Positions 18,591 to 26,662 of a stretch of DNA of 64,000 bases are shown one piece after another. Where the stretch lies: NCBI GenBank assembly GCA_049116335.1, contig JAGDYZ010000037.1, forward strand, positions 124,001-188,000, read 5' to 3'. The notes beneath the pieces were generated by a model. That model did no database searches, was not told the DNA's origin, and worked only from the letters and a program-made list of their open reading frames with translations. Position numbers and translations under genes: made by a program. Source of the DNA: CANMIH01 sp049116335 (GTDB lineage: Bacteria > Pseudomonadota > Alphaproteobacteria > Rhodobacterales > Rhodobacteraceae). The number at the start of each line of letters is the position of its first letter. Positions within the stretch are counted from its first letter, which is position 1.

Positions 18591-19130
18591 TTAACTGAGC
18601 TTTTTCACATAGGTCCATGTTGGGACCGCGGCGTTTCGAGCGACTGAAAAGGCTTCTGCATCCCCGATGTATTCGAACCCACAGTTTACCAATAGGCGTG
18701 CCGAGGCCGGGTTGTCCTGAAACACGCTGGCAAACATGGTCTGGTTCTGCATCGGGTTGGCTTCAACAAGCGCGCGTACCGCGTCGGATGCCAAACCTGT
18801 GTTCCAGAAGAAAGGAGCGACCCAGAAACTGATTTCAGATTGATTGCGGTCCATGCGCTGAAGCGAAATGACACCAATTAGCTCGGCCCCACCAGACCGC
18901 GTTGAATCCATAGCCCAGACATCAACGTCACGTTCGTTGGCCGTCACGCGATCGATATAGGCCTGGGTTGCCCCAGGGGGCACGGGATGTGCGATCGAGG
19001 TGGTCATCTGCGCCACGCGAATATCGCCGGCGTAATGTTCCAACAGCCCAAGGTCCGAGTTCCGAATGGGACGCAGGTCAAAACGCTCGGTCTCGACAAC
19101 CGGCTGGCTGTGATAACTATCAAGGCTCAT
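18591..19130 (-). CDS. GNAT-family N-acetyltransferase
   Basis: A 179-residue protein, MSLDSYHSQPVVETERFDLR onward, with GNAT elements ELIGVISLQRMD, EISFWVAPFFWNTGLASDAV (acetyl-CoA loop, but without the full RGxG pattern) and NPASARLLVNCGFEYIGDAE. AGGAGAG five bases before the ATG at 19130 fixes the start. It is distinct from the next GNAT gene and may have arisen from an old duplication. Substrate unknown; ribosomal protein acetylation is possible given its place directly after rpmA. Confidence 0.88.
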   Translation of the reverse strand: MSLDSYHSQPVVETERFDLRPIRNSDLGLLEHYAGDIRVAQMTTSIAHPVPPGATQAYIDRVTANERDVDVWAMDSTRSGGAELIGVISLQRMDRNQSEISFWVAPFFWNTGLASDAVRALVEANPMQNQTMFASVFQDNPASARLLVNCGFEYIGDAEAFSVARNAAVPTWTYVKKLS

Positions 19131-19228
19131 CTGCACTCTCCTCATGTGCATCTGCCTGTACAAATAAGGCGCGAAAAGCGGGATACCAGAAGGCTACTCA
19201 GAAAGTGAGCACGCCACACTTTTCAAAA

Positions 19229-19262
19229 CAAAAGAAAAAGGGACCGGCTGTCGCCGATCCCC
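19229..19262 (-). terminator. Terminator after rpmA
   Basis: On the minus strand GGGATCGGC pairs with GCCGGTCCC around GACA and is followed by TTTTTCTTTTG. It lies 27 bp past the rpmA stop, so part of the transcription into the GNAT-obgE-proBA genes may end or be attenuated here. Confidence 0.8.
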
Positions 19263-19288
19263 CTATGTCTTAAAACCTAAAGGTCGGC

Positions 19289-19558
19289 TTATTCAGCGGC
19301 CTCCGCCACCGGAAGGACCGAAATAAAGGTTCGGCCTTTAAGGCCTTTGCGGAAGGTGACTGCACCTTCGTCGGTTGCAAAGATGGTGTGATCTTTGCCC
19401 ATGCCTACGCCTTCACCCGGCCAGAACTTGGTGCCGCGCTGACGCACGATGATGTTGCCCGGGTTAGCCGCCTGGCCACCGTACAATTTCACACCAAGAC
19501 GACGACCAGCTGAGTCGCGACCGTTGCGGGAGGAACCGCCTGCTTTTTTATGTGCCAT
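19289..19558 (-). CDS. rpmA: 50S ribosomal protein L27
   Basis: The 89-residue L27, starting MAHKKAGGSSRNGRDSAGRR, with no cleavable N-terminal extension of the Firmicutes type. Its N-terminal tail reaches the peptidyl transferase centre. The body (GNIIVRQRGTKFWPGEGVGM) matches the family. It follows rplU by 19 bp, the standard pair. Confidence 0.98.
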   Translation of the reverse strand: MAHKKAGGSSRNGRDSAGRRLGVKLYGGQAANPGNIIVRQRGTKFWPGEGVGMGKDHTIFATDEGAVTFRKGLKGRTFISVLPVAEAAE

Positions 19559-19577
19559 GAGTTACTCTCCTAAAGCC

Positions 19578-20150
19578 TTATGCCAGCGACTTAGCTTGCT
19601 CAACCCACTCAGGCTTGACTTTGGTACCTTCAAAGGTCTCCGCGTCAACAGCAGCCAGTTGGGCAAAGGTGGTGATGCCTGCTTCTACCAATTTCTTGGC
19701 AGCGGCGGGACCTACACCGGTGATCTGGGTCAGATCGTCAGCGGCGGCAGCAGGTGCAGCGGCAGCAGCTGGAGCCTTAGCAGCGGCCGGAGCCGAACCG
19801 GCACCCAGAGCAGCTTTTACGCCAGTTGCGTCTGCGCCCGAAGCCAGAACCTCGGTCACGCGAACCAGTGTCAGTTGCTGACGGTGGCCTTTGGTGCGCT
19901 GCGAGCTGTGCTTACGACGACGTTTGACGAAGTTGATGACCTTGTCACCTTTGATCTGGTCAACGACTTCGGCCTGAACCGCTGCGCCTGCAACCAGAGG
20001 TGCGCCGACAACAGTCTTGTCGCCACCAACCATCAGAATTTCGTTGAACTGAACGGTTTCACCCGCATCGGCAGCCAGCTTTTCAACACGCAGGATATCA
20101 CCTGCCTGTACTTTATACTGTTTGCCGCCAGTCTTCATTACCGCGAACAT
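19578..20150 (-). CDS. rplU: 50S ribosomal protein L21 with a C-terminal helix-hairpin-helix extension
   Basis: Residues 1 to about 103 are normal L21 (MFAVMKTGGKQYKVQAGD, NFVKRRRKHSSQRTKGHRQQ). The protein is 190 residues against about 103 in E. coli: an Ala/Pro-rich linker (around 118-137) leads to a domain LTQITGVGPAAAKKLVEAGI and TFAQLAAV, resembling helix-hairpin-helix repeats. Similar extensions occur in Rhodobacterales L21. AAAGGAACACGCGA precedes the ATG. The 200-bp gap upstream should hold the promoter of the rplU-rpmA-obgE-proBA operon. Confidence 0.97.
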   Translation of the reverse strand: MFAVMKTGGKQYKVQAGDILRVEKLAADAGETVQFNEILMVGGDKTVVGAPLVAGAAVQAEVVDQIKGDKVINFVKRRRKHSSQRTKGHRQQLTLVRVTEVLASGADATGVKAALGAGSAPAAAKAPAAAAAPAAAADDLTQITGVGPAAAKKLVEAGITTFAQLAAVDAETFEGTKVKPEWVEQAKSLA

Positions 20151-20251
20151 TCGCGTGTTCCTTTCTCTCCCGCGTTCTACGGCCCCTGTCAGACAGGAGT
20201 TTTGGCGAGTGCCGCCTCGAACCGCGCGACCCGTTAGGGACGTTGTTTAAG

Positions 20252-20284
20252 CAAAAACGAAAAGGCGGGGCCAAAAGCCCCGTC
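20252..20284 (-). terminator. Terminator after the DUF2059-like gene
   Basis: On the minus strand, GACGGGGCTTTTGGCCCCGCC forms a GC-rich hairpin followed by TTTTCGTTTTTG. It lies 68 bp past the 20352 stop and separates that gene from the rplU operon. Confidence 0.82.
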
Positions 20285-20351
20285 TCTCACAGGGCGATAT
20301 CTACTCGCTTAAGCCTTAAAGTCAAGAGTTTTACACAGGGCGTGCGCCACT

Positions 20352-21161
20352 CTATAGATCCTGCCCCGACAGTTGATGCGCGGCGGCCAGCCCCATAGCG
20401 TAAGAAATATCATCATACATGCCGTTGAAGGCCACAAAAAGGCTTCGGTTCAGGGCCTGTCCGGCATCCGACTTTGAGATCTCCGTATAAGTCTCAAGCT
20501 CCTCTTTGGCCAGTGGGCCATAGGCCAGCATCAAAAACCCAAAGACCCACTCTTCGGTGTCATTATAGGTAAAGCCTTCGGTTGACCAAATCTCGCTCAG
20601 AATATCTTCTTCGGTCTGATCCAACGCGCCGCCCTGAATCAATCCGCGATAGAACTGATACGACGAATTCATCGCGCCTTCGACATTGGCCTCAACAAGG
20701 TTGTTCACCTCGACATATTCGCGAATGGGATCGATCTTGGGATCTTCGACACGCACACCTGTGTGAAAGGCCGCCCGCGCCGCCTGTTCGATCTCGGCAT
20801 CTGTCATCGCTTCGCGGGCAGAAATCTCAAGCCCGATGATCCGTGCGCCAAGTTCGGTTTCAAAAAACGCCGTCATGCGCGCGGCATCATCTTCGGCAAT
20901 CGACCGTTCAAGCCCTTGCGTTACAGAACGGCGCATCCGGTCAATATCATAGATATCTGAGACCTGCGCGCCCCAGGACCCACTGCCACCATTTGCAAAC
21001 ATATCCGAGGCCAATTCATCCCCGTAGGTGACGCCCTCATTGCGCATGACCTGCAGCAACTCATCCAAGCGCATGGCATTATACAAGTCCTGATGCGGAC
21101 CGGCCCAGCCGACCATCGGCAGCACAGTCAAAACGCATGTCATGGCCAAACGAGAAAGCAT
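20352..21161 (-). CDS. Exported DUF2059-like protein
   Basis: A 269-residue protein starting MLSRLAMTCVLTVLPMVGWA, a signal peptide ending near residue 20. The mature part is helical and acidic; YGPLAKEELETYTEISKSDA near the C-terminus is typical of DUF2059, which usually occurs in periplasmic proteins of unknown function. An upstream half has a similar helix (MTAFFETELGARIIGLEISA), so the domain may be duplicated. GGAGGTG four bases before the ATG at 21161 fixes the start; the longer frame runs through the tRNA gene and is rejected. Confidence 0.85.
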   Translation of the reverse strand: MLSRLAMTCVLTVLPMVGWAGPHQDLYNAMRLDELLQVMRNEGVTYGDELASDMFANGGSGSWGAQVSDIYDIDRMRRSVTQGLERSIAEDDAARMTAFFETELGARIIGLEISAREAMTDAEIEQAARAAFHTGVRVEDPKIDPIREYVEVNNLVEANVEGAMNSSYQFYRGLIQGGALDQTEEDILSEIWSTEGFTYNDTEEWVFGFLMLAYGPLAKEELETYTEISKSDAGQALNRSLFVAFNGMYDDISYAMGLAAAHQLSGQDL

Positions 21162-21300
21162 TCGACACCTCCAATAGCAACGCCCCAAGAACCTAAGTCT
21201 TGCCGGGCCAAAAACCAAGTGCGGGGAGACTGGCAAAAAATTGTTATTTTCTGGTTGCATCCCCCCAGACCAATCTCTAAACGCTCCTTCACCAGACCGC

Positions 21301-21390
21301 GGAGAGGTGCCGGAGTGGTCGAACGGGGCGGTCTCGAAAACCGTTGTCCCTTCACGGGGACCCAGGGTTCGAATCCCTGTCTCTCCGCCA
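21301..21390 (+). tRNA. tRNA-Ser (anticodon CGA), first copy
   Basis: A 90-nt class II tRNA: acceptor GGAGAGG pairs with TCTCTCC, discriminator G and encoded CCA. The anticodon arm is GCGGT-CTCGAAA-ACCGT with anticodon CGA; the long variable arm TGTCCCTTCACGGGGAC and the T arm CAGGG-TTCGAAT-CCCTG identify serine. The sequence is identical to the tRNA at 23589-23678. Confidence 0.97.
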
Positions 21391-21775
21391 TTATCTTTTC
21401 CGACAGAAACGTCCAAGCAGTCGAAACAGCGACTTAATCGCTTAATGCTTTCTCACTGCTCTCCGTTAGTCTGTCTCTGCATTCGCCCCAACCGAATTGT
21501 CCTTTTGTCCCCTTATGCTGGCCTGCTTCTTGCGTTCAAGGCCTGTGATCTCCCTCTTCTACCTCAGGGAAACGAACGTTGTGGTAACTGCCATACTCCA
21601 TTTCTCGGGGGCTGAGCGGAGAAAGAAATTCTTATGACGCATGATCAATTCGTTGCCGTGATCACTCTCGAAGGCCGATCTAACATTTAGAACAAGATCG
21701 TCACAATGCTATGCTTTTTCCTGACGCACTGCGTGTTTAGGTCGATGTCAGACCTTACAAACGCGGACCGACCAC
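21391..21775. other. 385 bp without a supported gene
   Basis: Between the first tRNA-Ser and the dehalogenase gene no frame looks coding. No clear terminator with a T-run or promoter was recognised. It belongs to the segment bracketed by the two tRNA-Ser copies. Confidence 0.5.
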
Positions 21776-22693
21776 ATGACAAACCCAGACATTTCCGCCG
21801 ACTTTCCCTATGCCTCACATTTTGTCGACATAAAGGGCAGCAAGATCCACTATGTCGACGAAGGGACAGGAGATCCGGTCCTATTTCTTCACGGCAACCC
21901 AGCCTCGTCTTACACTTGGCGCAATATCATTCCATATATTTCCCCGCATGCCCGTGCGATTGCGGTGGACCTGATCGGCTTTGGCAAATCTGACAAACCC
22001 GACATTTCCTACGGCTTTGATGACAGCTACGCCTATCTCGAAGGGTTCATCGAGACCCTTGGCCTCACCAACATCACCTTGGTGGTGCAAGACTGGGGCT
22101 CTGGGCTTGGGTTCCACTTCGCCAACAGACATCGCGAAAAGATAAAGGGCATCGTCTTTATGGAAGCGATGCATCGTGAGATCGACTTCGCCGCTCTCAG
22201 CCAGTCTGACAAGTTTCTGATGAAGATGATCCGTGCGCCTTTTGCCAGTTGGCTGATGCTGGGTGTGATGAACAGCTTCGTGAAACAGATGCTGCCCGAT
22301 TGGATTATGCGCGATCTCAGCCAGAAAGAAATGGCGGCTTATCTTGCGCCGTTTCCAACTGTGAAAAGCCGCAAACCGATTTACGTCTTTCCACGCGATG
22401 TCCCGGTCGAGGGCAAACCGGCACATATTTCACGTGCGGTGGCAGCCTATTCCCAGTGGCTCACGGAAACCCCTATTCCGAAGCTGATTTTCCATGCGGA
22501 CCCCGGCGTCTTAATCCGGCAAAAGGATGTGCTCTGGATCAAAGCGAATTTCCCCAATCTGACAAGCGTCGACCTCGGCAAGGGTCTGCACTTTCTACAA
22601 GAAGATTACCCACATGAAATCGGGCAGGCCTTGGCGGATTGGTATCTAACCCACGCCAACCCCAACATCGAAGGATCACGCCGTGTCGTATGA
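21776..22693 (+). CDS. Haloalkane dehalogenase (subfamily HLD-II)
   Basis: Hydrolyses carbon-halogen bonds of alkyl halides to alcohols. The 305-residue alpha/beta-hydrolase has all catalytic elements: nucleophile D106 in VVQDWGSGLGF, halide-stabilising W107 and N41 (HGNPASSYTWRN), the HLD-II acid E130 (VFMEAMHRE) and base H272 (GLHFLQED). The cap region (LPDWIMRDLSQKEMAAYLAPF) resembles LinB/DhaA. The ATG at 21776 has only a weak ribosome-binding site. It overlaps the next gene by 11 bases and lies between two identical tRNA-Ser genes, suggesting acquisition as a small cargo. Confidence 0.94.
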   Translation: MTNPDISADFPYASHFVDIKGSKIHYVDEGTGDPVLFLHGNPASSYTWRNIIPYISPHARAIAVDLIGFGKSDKPDISYGFDDSYAYLEGFIETLGLTNITLVVQDWGSGLGFHFANRHREKIKGIVFMEAMHREIDFAALSQSDKFLMKMIRAPFASWLMLGVMNSFVKQMLPDWIMRDLSQKEMAAYLAPFPTVKSRKPIYVFPRDVPVEGKPAHISRAVAAYSQWLTETPIPKLIFHADPGVLIRQKDVLWIKANFPNLTSVDLGKGLHFLQEDYPHEIGQALADWYLTHANPNIEGSRRVV

Positions 22694-23408
22694 TTTCCCC
22701 CCCGCCACACCGCACGGTGAGCTCGTTGAGATCTTCCCAGACGTCTTCCACCTGACCGGCAGCGTCGACATGATTCCCGGCATGCGGATCAGCCGCGCCA
22801 TGACCATTCTCAGAGAAGGCAACTCACTCACCCTCATCAGCCCGATCCGCCTATCGACTGAGGGATTGGCCGCCCTAGACGCTCTGGGACGCGTTGAGAA
22901 CATCGTCAAGCTGGGCGCCTACCATCTGGGCGCGCAAAACGGGCTGGATAATCCATTTTATGTCGACAGATATGGTGCCAAATACTGGGCCCTTGAGGGT
23001 ATGAACCATCAGGGCGGATTAACCACGGATCATGTTTTGCAGGTGGGTGGAGACATGCCTTCAGCTGACCTGTCGCTCTTCCGCTACGAAACATCCAACC
23101 TGCCGGAAGGCCTGTTTCTTTTGAACCGCGAAGGCGGCATCCTGATCTCGGCTGACAGTTTGCAAAACTGGACCGAGCCAGACGCCTTCTTCAGTGACAT
23201 CGCAGCCGAGCGCATGGGGCAAGCTGGCTTTTTCAAACCTGCAAACATCGGGCCAGAATGGATGCGCTATTGCGCACCGGATCCAAGCGAGTTTCAGCGG
23301 GTTGCGGCGCTGCCGTTTCAACACCTTCTGCCATCCCATGGCACTCCCCTTCTCGACCACGCCAAAGAGGCGCTGAGCGAAACCTTCGCACAAACATTCG
23401 CTCCCTAA
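22683..23408 (+). CDS. DUF4336-like (degenerate metallo-beta-lactamase fold) protein
   Basis: A 241-residue protein starting at GTG (MSYDFPPATPHGELVEIFPD), with GAAGGA upstream, overlapping the dehalogenase end by 11 bases and so probably translationally coupled. The layout is that of metallo-beta-lactamase-fold proteins: ISRAMTILREGNSLTLISPI, then KLGAYHLGAQNGLDNPF where HxHxDH would be, and LLPSHGTPLLDHAKEAL near the end. The metal motif is reduced to isolated histidines. It resembles the DUF4336 family. A role with dehalogenation products is only suggested by linkage. Confidence 0.8.
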   Translation: MSYDFPPATPHGELVEIFPDVFHLTGSVDMIPGMRISRAMTILREGNSLTLISPIRLSTEGLAALDALGRVENIVKLGAYHLGAQNGLDNPFYVDRYGAKYWALEGMNHQGGLTTDHVLQVGGDMPSADLSLFRYETSNLPEGLFLLNREGGILISADSLQNWTEPDAFFSDIAAERMGQAGFFKPANIGPEWMRYCAPDPSEFQRVAALPFQHLLPSHGTPLLDHAKEALSETFAQTFAP

Positions 23409-23565
23409 CTGCCCCCACAAATGAAGGTTTCCGGATTGCCAGATCATCTCTGGCAGTCCCGGCATTCCTTATGATGTCCGGTTGGAAAAGTTCCACCTTT
23501 CAATTCTTGTGGGAGAAATTCATGGTCCACCGGTTTTTTAGGGTTGCGTCCATCCACGGCTAAGA

Positions 23566-23678
23566 CTAAACGCTCCCTCACCCCCCGCGGAGAGGTGCCG
23601 GAGTGGTCGAACGGGGCGGTCTCGAAAACCGTTGTCCCTTCACGGGGACCCAGGGTTCGAATCCCTGTCTCTCCGCCA
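23566..23678 (+). repeat. Second copy of a tRNA-Ser direct repeat (first copy 21277-21390)
   Basis: The 90-nt tRNA gene is identical in both copies, and the upstream flanks share CTAAACGCTCC (21277-21287 and 23566-23576) followed by YTCACC; GGTTGCRTCC also occurs further upstream of both. The downstream flanks differ. The two copies enclose the dehalogenase/DUF4336 gene pair. No integrase or transposase lies between them. Confidence 0.9.
23589..23678 (+). tRNA. tRNA-Ser (anticodon CGA), second copy
   Basis: Identical in all 90 bases to the tRNA at 21301-21390, including the encoded CCA. It is followed by CTAAATC-TAACGAG-GATTTAG (23679-23699), a short hairpin without a T-run. Confidence 0.97.
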
Positions 23679-23827
23679 CTAAATCTAACGAGGATTTAGT
23701 CACTCTATGGAAAGCCAGATCGGCGATCCGAATACCAGCGACCACATCCACCGGGCCTTTGGCCCCTCACTCACCGTTAGATCAGACCTGTTGGCGGCTC
23801 GTTTCTGCCAACTCCGGGAACCCAGTT

Positions 23828-25156
23828 TTGACCACATTCGACACCCTCGGCCTTGCCGCCCCCCTTCTCAAAGCCATCTCTGATGAAGGATACACCGACC
23901 CAACCCCAATTCAGGGCAAGGTTATCCCTTTGATGCTGGCCAACCGAGATGTGGTTGGCATTGCGCAAACCGGCACCGGCAAAACCGCGTCTTTTGTCCT
24001 GCCGACCTTGCACCGCCTGATTGAAACCAACGCCCGCCGCGTGCCTAAACAATGTCAGGCGCTTATTCTGACGCCCACCCGCGAACTGGCGGCGCAGATC
24101 GTTGAAAACATTAAGGCCTATTCGAAATACAGCCGCGCCTCGGTCACACTAATTGTGGGCGGTGTCCGCCCCGGCCCGCAGATCAAGGCCCTGAGCGGCG
24201 GCGTGGACATTGTGGTCGCAACCCCCGGTCGCCTGTTGGACCACCTGTCGAGTAAAGCCATCAATCTGACCTCGACCCACACCGTCGTCATCGACGAGGC
24301 GGATCAGATGCTCGATCTTGGATTTTTGCCGAGCATCCGCCAGATCATGGAGAAGCTGCCGAAAAAACGTCAGACGGCGCTGCTGTCGGCGACCATGCCC
24401 ACACAAATTCGCAAGCTTGCCAATGACTTCCTGAACGATCCTGAGTCGGTCAAAGTGGCTGCGGTCTCCAAACCGGTTGAGCGCATTGCCCAGACCGTGC
24501 GCCACCTTGATCAACAAGCCAAACGGCATGAGCTGGTCAAAATCCTGTCCGAACCTGACATTCAGCGCGCCGTTGTCTTCACCCGCACCAAACATGGCGC
24601 GGATCGGGTTTGTAAACAGCTGATGGCCGCAGACATCACGTCTGCTGCAATCCACGGCAACAAAAGCCAGAACCAACGTGATCGCGCAATGAATGGTTTC
24701 CGCAAAGGCGAAATCAACATTCTTGTTGCAACGGACATCGCTGCGCGCGGGATCGATATCGATGATGTATCCCACGTTGTGAACTTTGATCTGCCCAATG
24801 TGCCTGAGGCCTATGTTCACCGCATTGGTCGAACCGCGCGTGCCGGTCGGTCTGGCACAGCCATTTCATTTTGCGATCCGGGCGAGCTTAAACAGCTGCG
24901 CGACATTGAGAAGCTGATTGGCAATGCGATCGAAGTCGTCGGCGAAGGTCCGTATGTGCTTCCTGACAGCATCGAAGGCCCAACCCCAAAACCTGGCGGA
25001 ACACGGCGCGGCAATCACAAGCCACGCGGTCGTTCTGGTGGCGGGGGTCGTCCCGGCGGTGGTCAGAACCGCAAACCCAAAGGCTCCGAGGGTGGTGGCG
25101 CAGGCAAAAAGCCGTCGCGCAATCGCCGTCGCGGCAAACCCTCTTCTGCGGCATAA
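23828..25156 (+). CDS. DEAD-box RNA helicase (RhlE-like)
   Basis: An ATP-dependent RNA helicase for RNA remodelling, ribosome assembly or RNA decay. All motifs are present in order: Q motif DPTPIQ, I AQTGTGKT, Ia PTRELA, Ib ATPGR, II DEAD (VVIDEADQMLDLGF), III SAT, V ARGID, VI HRIGRTARAG. The C-terminal about 60 residues are Gly/Arg/Lys-rich (GNHKPRGRSGGGGRPGGG), a typical RNA-binding tail. No ATG is available; TTG at 23828 with GGGAA seven bases upstream gives 442 residues. The open frame further upstream crosses the tRNA gene and is not coding. Confidence 0.94.
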   Translation: MTTFDTLGLAAPLLKAISDEGYTDPTPIQGKVIPLMLANRDVVGIAQTGTGKTASFVLPTLHRLIETNARRVPKQCQALILTPTRELAAQIVENIKAYSKYSRASVTLIVGGVRPGPQIKALSGGVDIVVATPGRLLDHLSSKAINLTSTHTVVIDEADQMLDLGFLPSIRQIMEKLPKKRQTALLSATMPTQIRKLANDFLNDPESVKVAAVSKPVERIAQTVRHLDQQAKRHELVKILSEPDIQRAVVFTRTKHGADRVCKQLMAADITSAAIHGNKSQNQRDRAMNGFRKGEINILVATDIAARGIDIDDVSHVVNFDLPNVPEAYVHRIGRTARAGRSGTAISFCDPGELKQLRDIEKLIGNAIEVVGEGPYVLPDSIEGPTPKPGGTRRGNHKPRGRSGGGGRPGGGQNRKPKGSEGGGAGKKPSRNRRRGKPSSAA

Positions 25157-25167
25157 GCCAAATGACA

Positions 25168-25195
25168 AAAGGGCCGACAAATCTGTCGGCCCTTT
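25168..25195 (+). terminator. Bidirectional terminator
   Basis: AAAGGGCCGACA and TGTCGGCCCTTT form a perfect 12-bp stem with a four-base loop between the convergent helicase and aminotransferase genes; CTTTCTTG follows on the plus strand. Confidence 0.88.
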
Positions 25196-25216
25196 CTTGT
25201 TTCTGACATCTGTAGT

Positions 25217-26590
25217 TTAGCCAAGCACCGCTTTGACCGCCCGCACGGTGCCGGCCACTACCTGATCCACTTCCGCACGGCTCAGGCAGAACGGCGGCGC
25301 AAAGCCCAAGATATCACCCTGCGGCATGGCTCGCGCGATAATCTTGTCCTGCTCCAACAGTTTGGCCGAGATCTGCGGTCCAATTTTGTCACCCGCGTCA
25401 AAGAATGTGCGGTCTGATTTATCCGATACGAACTCCACTGCGCACAGCATGCCGTCGCCCCGGATATCGCCCACATTCGGATGATCTCCCAAAGCGTCGC
25501 GCATAGACGTGTTCAGATAGGCACCGACCCCACCCGCATTGCTCACAAGGTTCAGCTTATCCAACAGTTCAAGGTTCGCGACACCCGCCGCTGCGCCAAT
25601 CGGATGAGCCGAATAGGTCCAGCCATGACCGATAGGGCCGTTCTCATCTGTGCCCTGTTCAAGCACGCTCCAAACCTTGTCTGAAACAATCGATCCGGAC
25701 AGCGGCGCATAGGCCGAGGTAAGCCCCTTGGCGATGGTGATGATATCGGCCTCGATGCCATAATGATCGGATCCAAACATGGTGCCCAAACGACCAAATC
25801 CGGTCACAACCTCATCCGCCACCAAAAGAATATCGTGTTTCTTCAGCACGGCCTGAATGGCTTTCCAATACCCTGCGGGCGGAGGAACAATGCCGCCGGT
25901 GCCCAGAATGGGTTCCCCGATAAAGGCCGCAATCGTATCCGCCCCTTCCCGCTCGATCAGCGCTTCGAGCTCGGCAACGCAATGCGCAACAAACTGCTCT
26001 TCACTCTGGTCCAGATCATCGCGACGGAAGTAATAGGGCGCCTCGGTATGAACCACCTGAGCCAGCGGCAGGTCAAACTTCTTGTGGAACAGTTCCAACC
26101 CGGTCAGCGACCCGGTCACCAGTCCTGACCCGTGATAGCCACGCCATCGCGAGATGATTTTCTTCTTCTCAGGCCGCCCAAGGATGTTGTTGTAATACCA
26201 GATCAGCTTGACGTTGGTTTCATTGGCATCCGAACCGCTCAACCCAAAATAGACCTTTGACATGTTCTTGGGTGCGCGATCGAGGATCATCTTTGACAGG
26301 GTGATCGAGGCCTCGGTCCCATGCCCGACATAGGAATGGTAATAGGCCAGCTCATGCGCCTGAGCGGAAATGGCATCAGCTATTTCGCTCCGACCATAGC
26401 CCACGTTCACGCAATACAAGCCCGCAAAAGCATCGAGAAGTCGGGTTCCGTCTCGGTCTTCGATATGAACACCACTGGCGGTTTTGATCACCCGGTTTGG
26501 GCTTTCGCCGCGCGCGTGCTGGGCCAAATGGGTCGAAGGGTGGAAAAAGTTTTCGCGATCCCACTGGGTGAGATAGTCATTGGTCGACAT
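25217..26590 (-). CDS. Class III PLP-dependent aminotransferase (omega-transaminase type)
   Basis: A 457-residue aminotransferase. PLP-binding residues: D259 in VADEVVTGFGR and lysine K288 in TIAKGLTSAYAPLSG; GSDANETNVKL matches the phosphate-binding region and SRWRGYHGSG the ring-stacking tyrosine motif. Closest in layout to putrescine/beta-alanine/taurine:pyruvate transaminases. It lies downstream of the Lrp/AsnC gene on the same strand and divergent from the DoeA-type hydrolase. In ectoine degradation a diaminobutyrate aminotransferase (DoeD/Atf) is required, so this is a reasonable but unproven candidate for that step. Confidence 0.92.
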   Translation of the reverse strand: MSTNDYLTQWDRENFFHPSTHLAQHARGESPNRVIKTASGVHIEDRDGTRLLDAFAGLYCVNVGYGRSEIADAISAQAHELAYYHSYVGHGTEASITLSKMILDRAPKNMSKVYFGLSGSDANETNVKLIWYYNNILGRPEKKKIISRWRGYHGSGLVTGSLTGLELFHKKFDLPLAQVVHTEAPYYFRRDDLDQSEEQFVAHCVAELEALIEREGADTIAAFIGEPILGTGGIVPPPAGYWKAIQAVLKKHDILLVADEVVTGFGRLGTMFGSDHYGIEADIITIAKGLTSAYAPLSGSIVSDKVWSVLEQGTDENGPIGHGWTYSAHPIGAAAGVANLELLDKLNLVSNAGGVGAYLNTSMRDALGDHPNVGDIRGDGMLCAVEFVSDKSDRTFFDAGDKIGPQISAKLLEQDKIIARAMPQGDILGFAPPFCLSRAEVDQVVAGTVRAVKAVLG

Positions 26591-26662
26591 GGCGCATCCT
26601 GATCAGAGTTTTACGCAGTCTTGCAAAGCCGCATCGGCCATTATCCGGAAATTTAGCAGATT

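Noticed and set aside
21140..21437. Overlapping open frames across the first tRNA-Ser
   Set aside because: They are translations of the tRNA and its flanks and recur at the second copy; no ribosome-binding site or domain.
23603..23827. N-terminal extension of the DEAD-box helicase starting inside the tRNA-Ser gene
   Set aside because: The first 30 codons are a translation of the tRNA gene; the helicase Q-motif region starts after the TTG at 23828.
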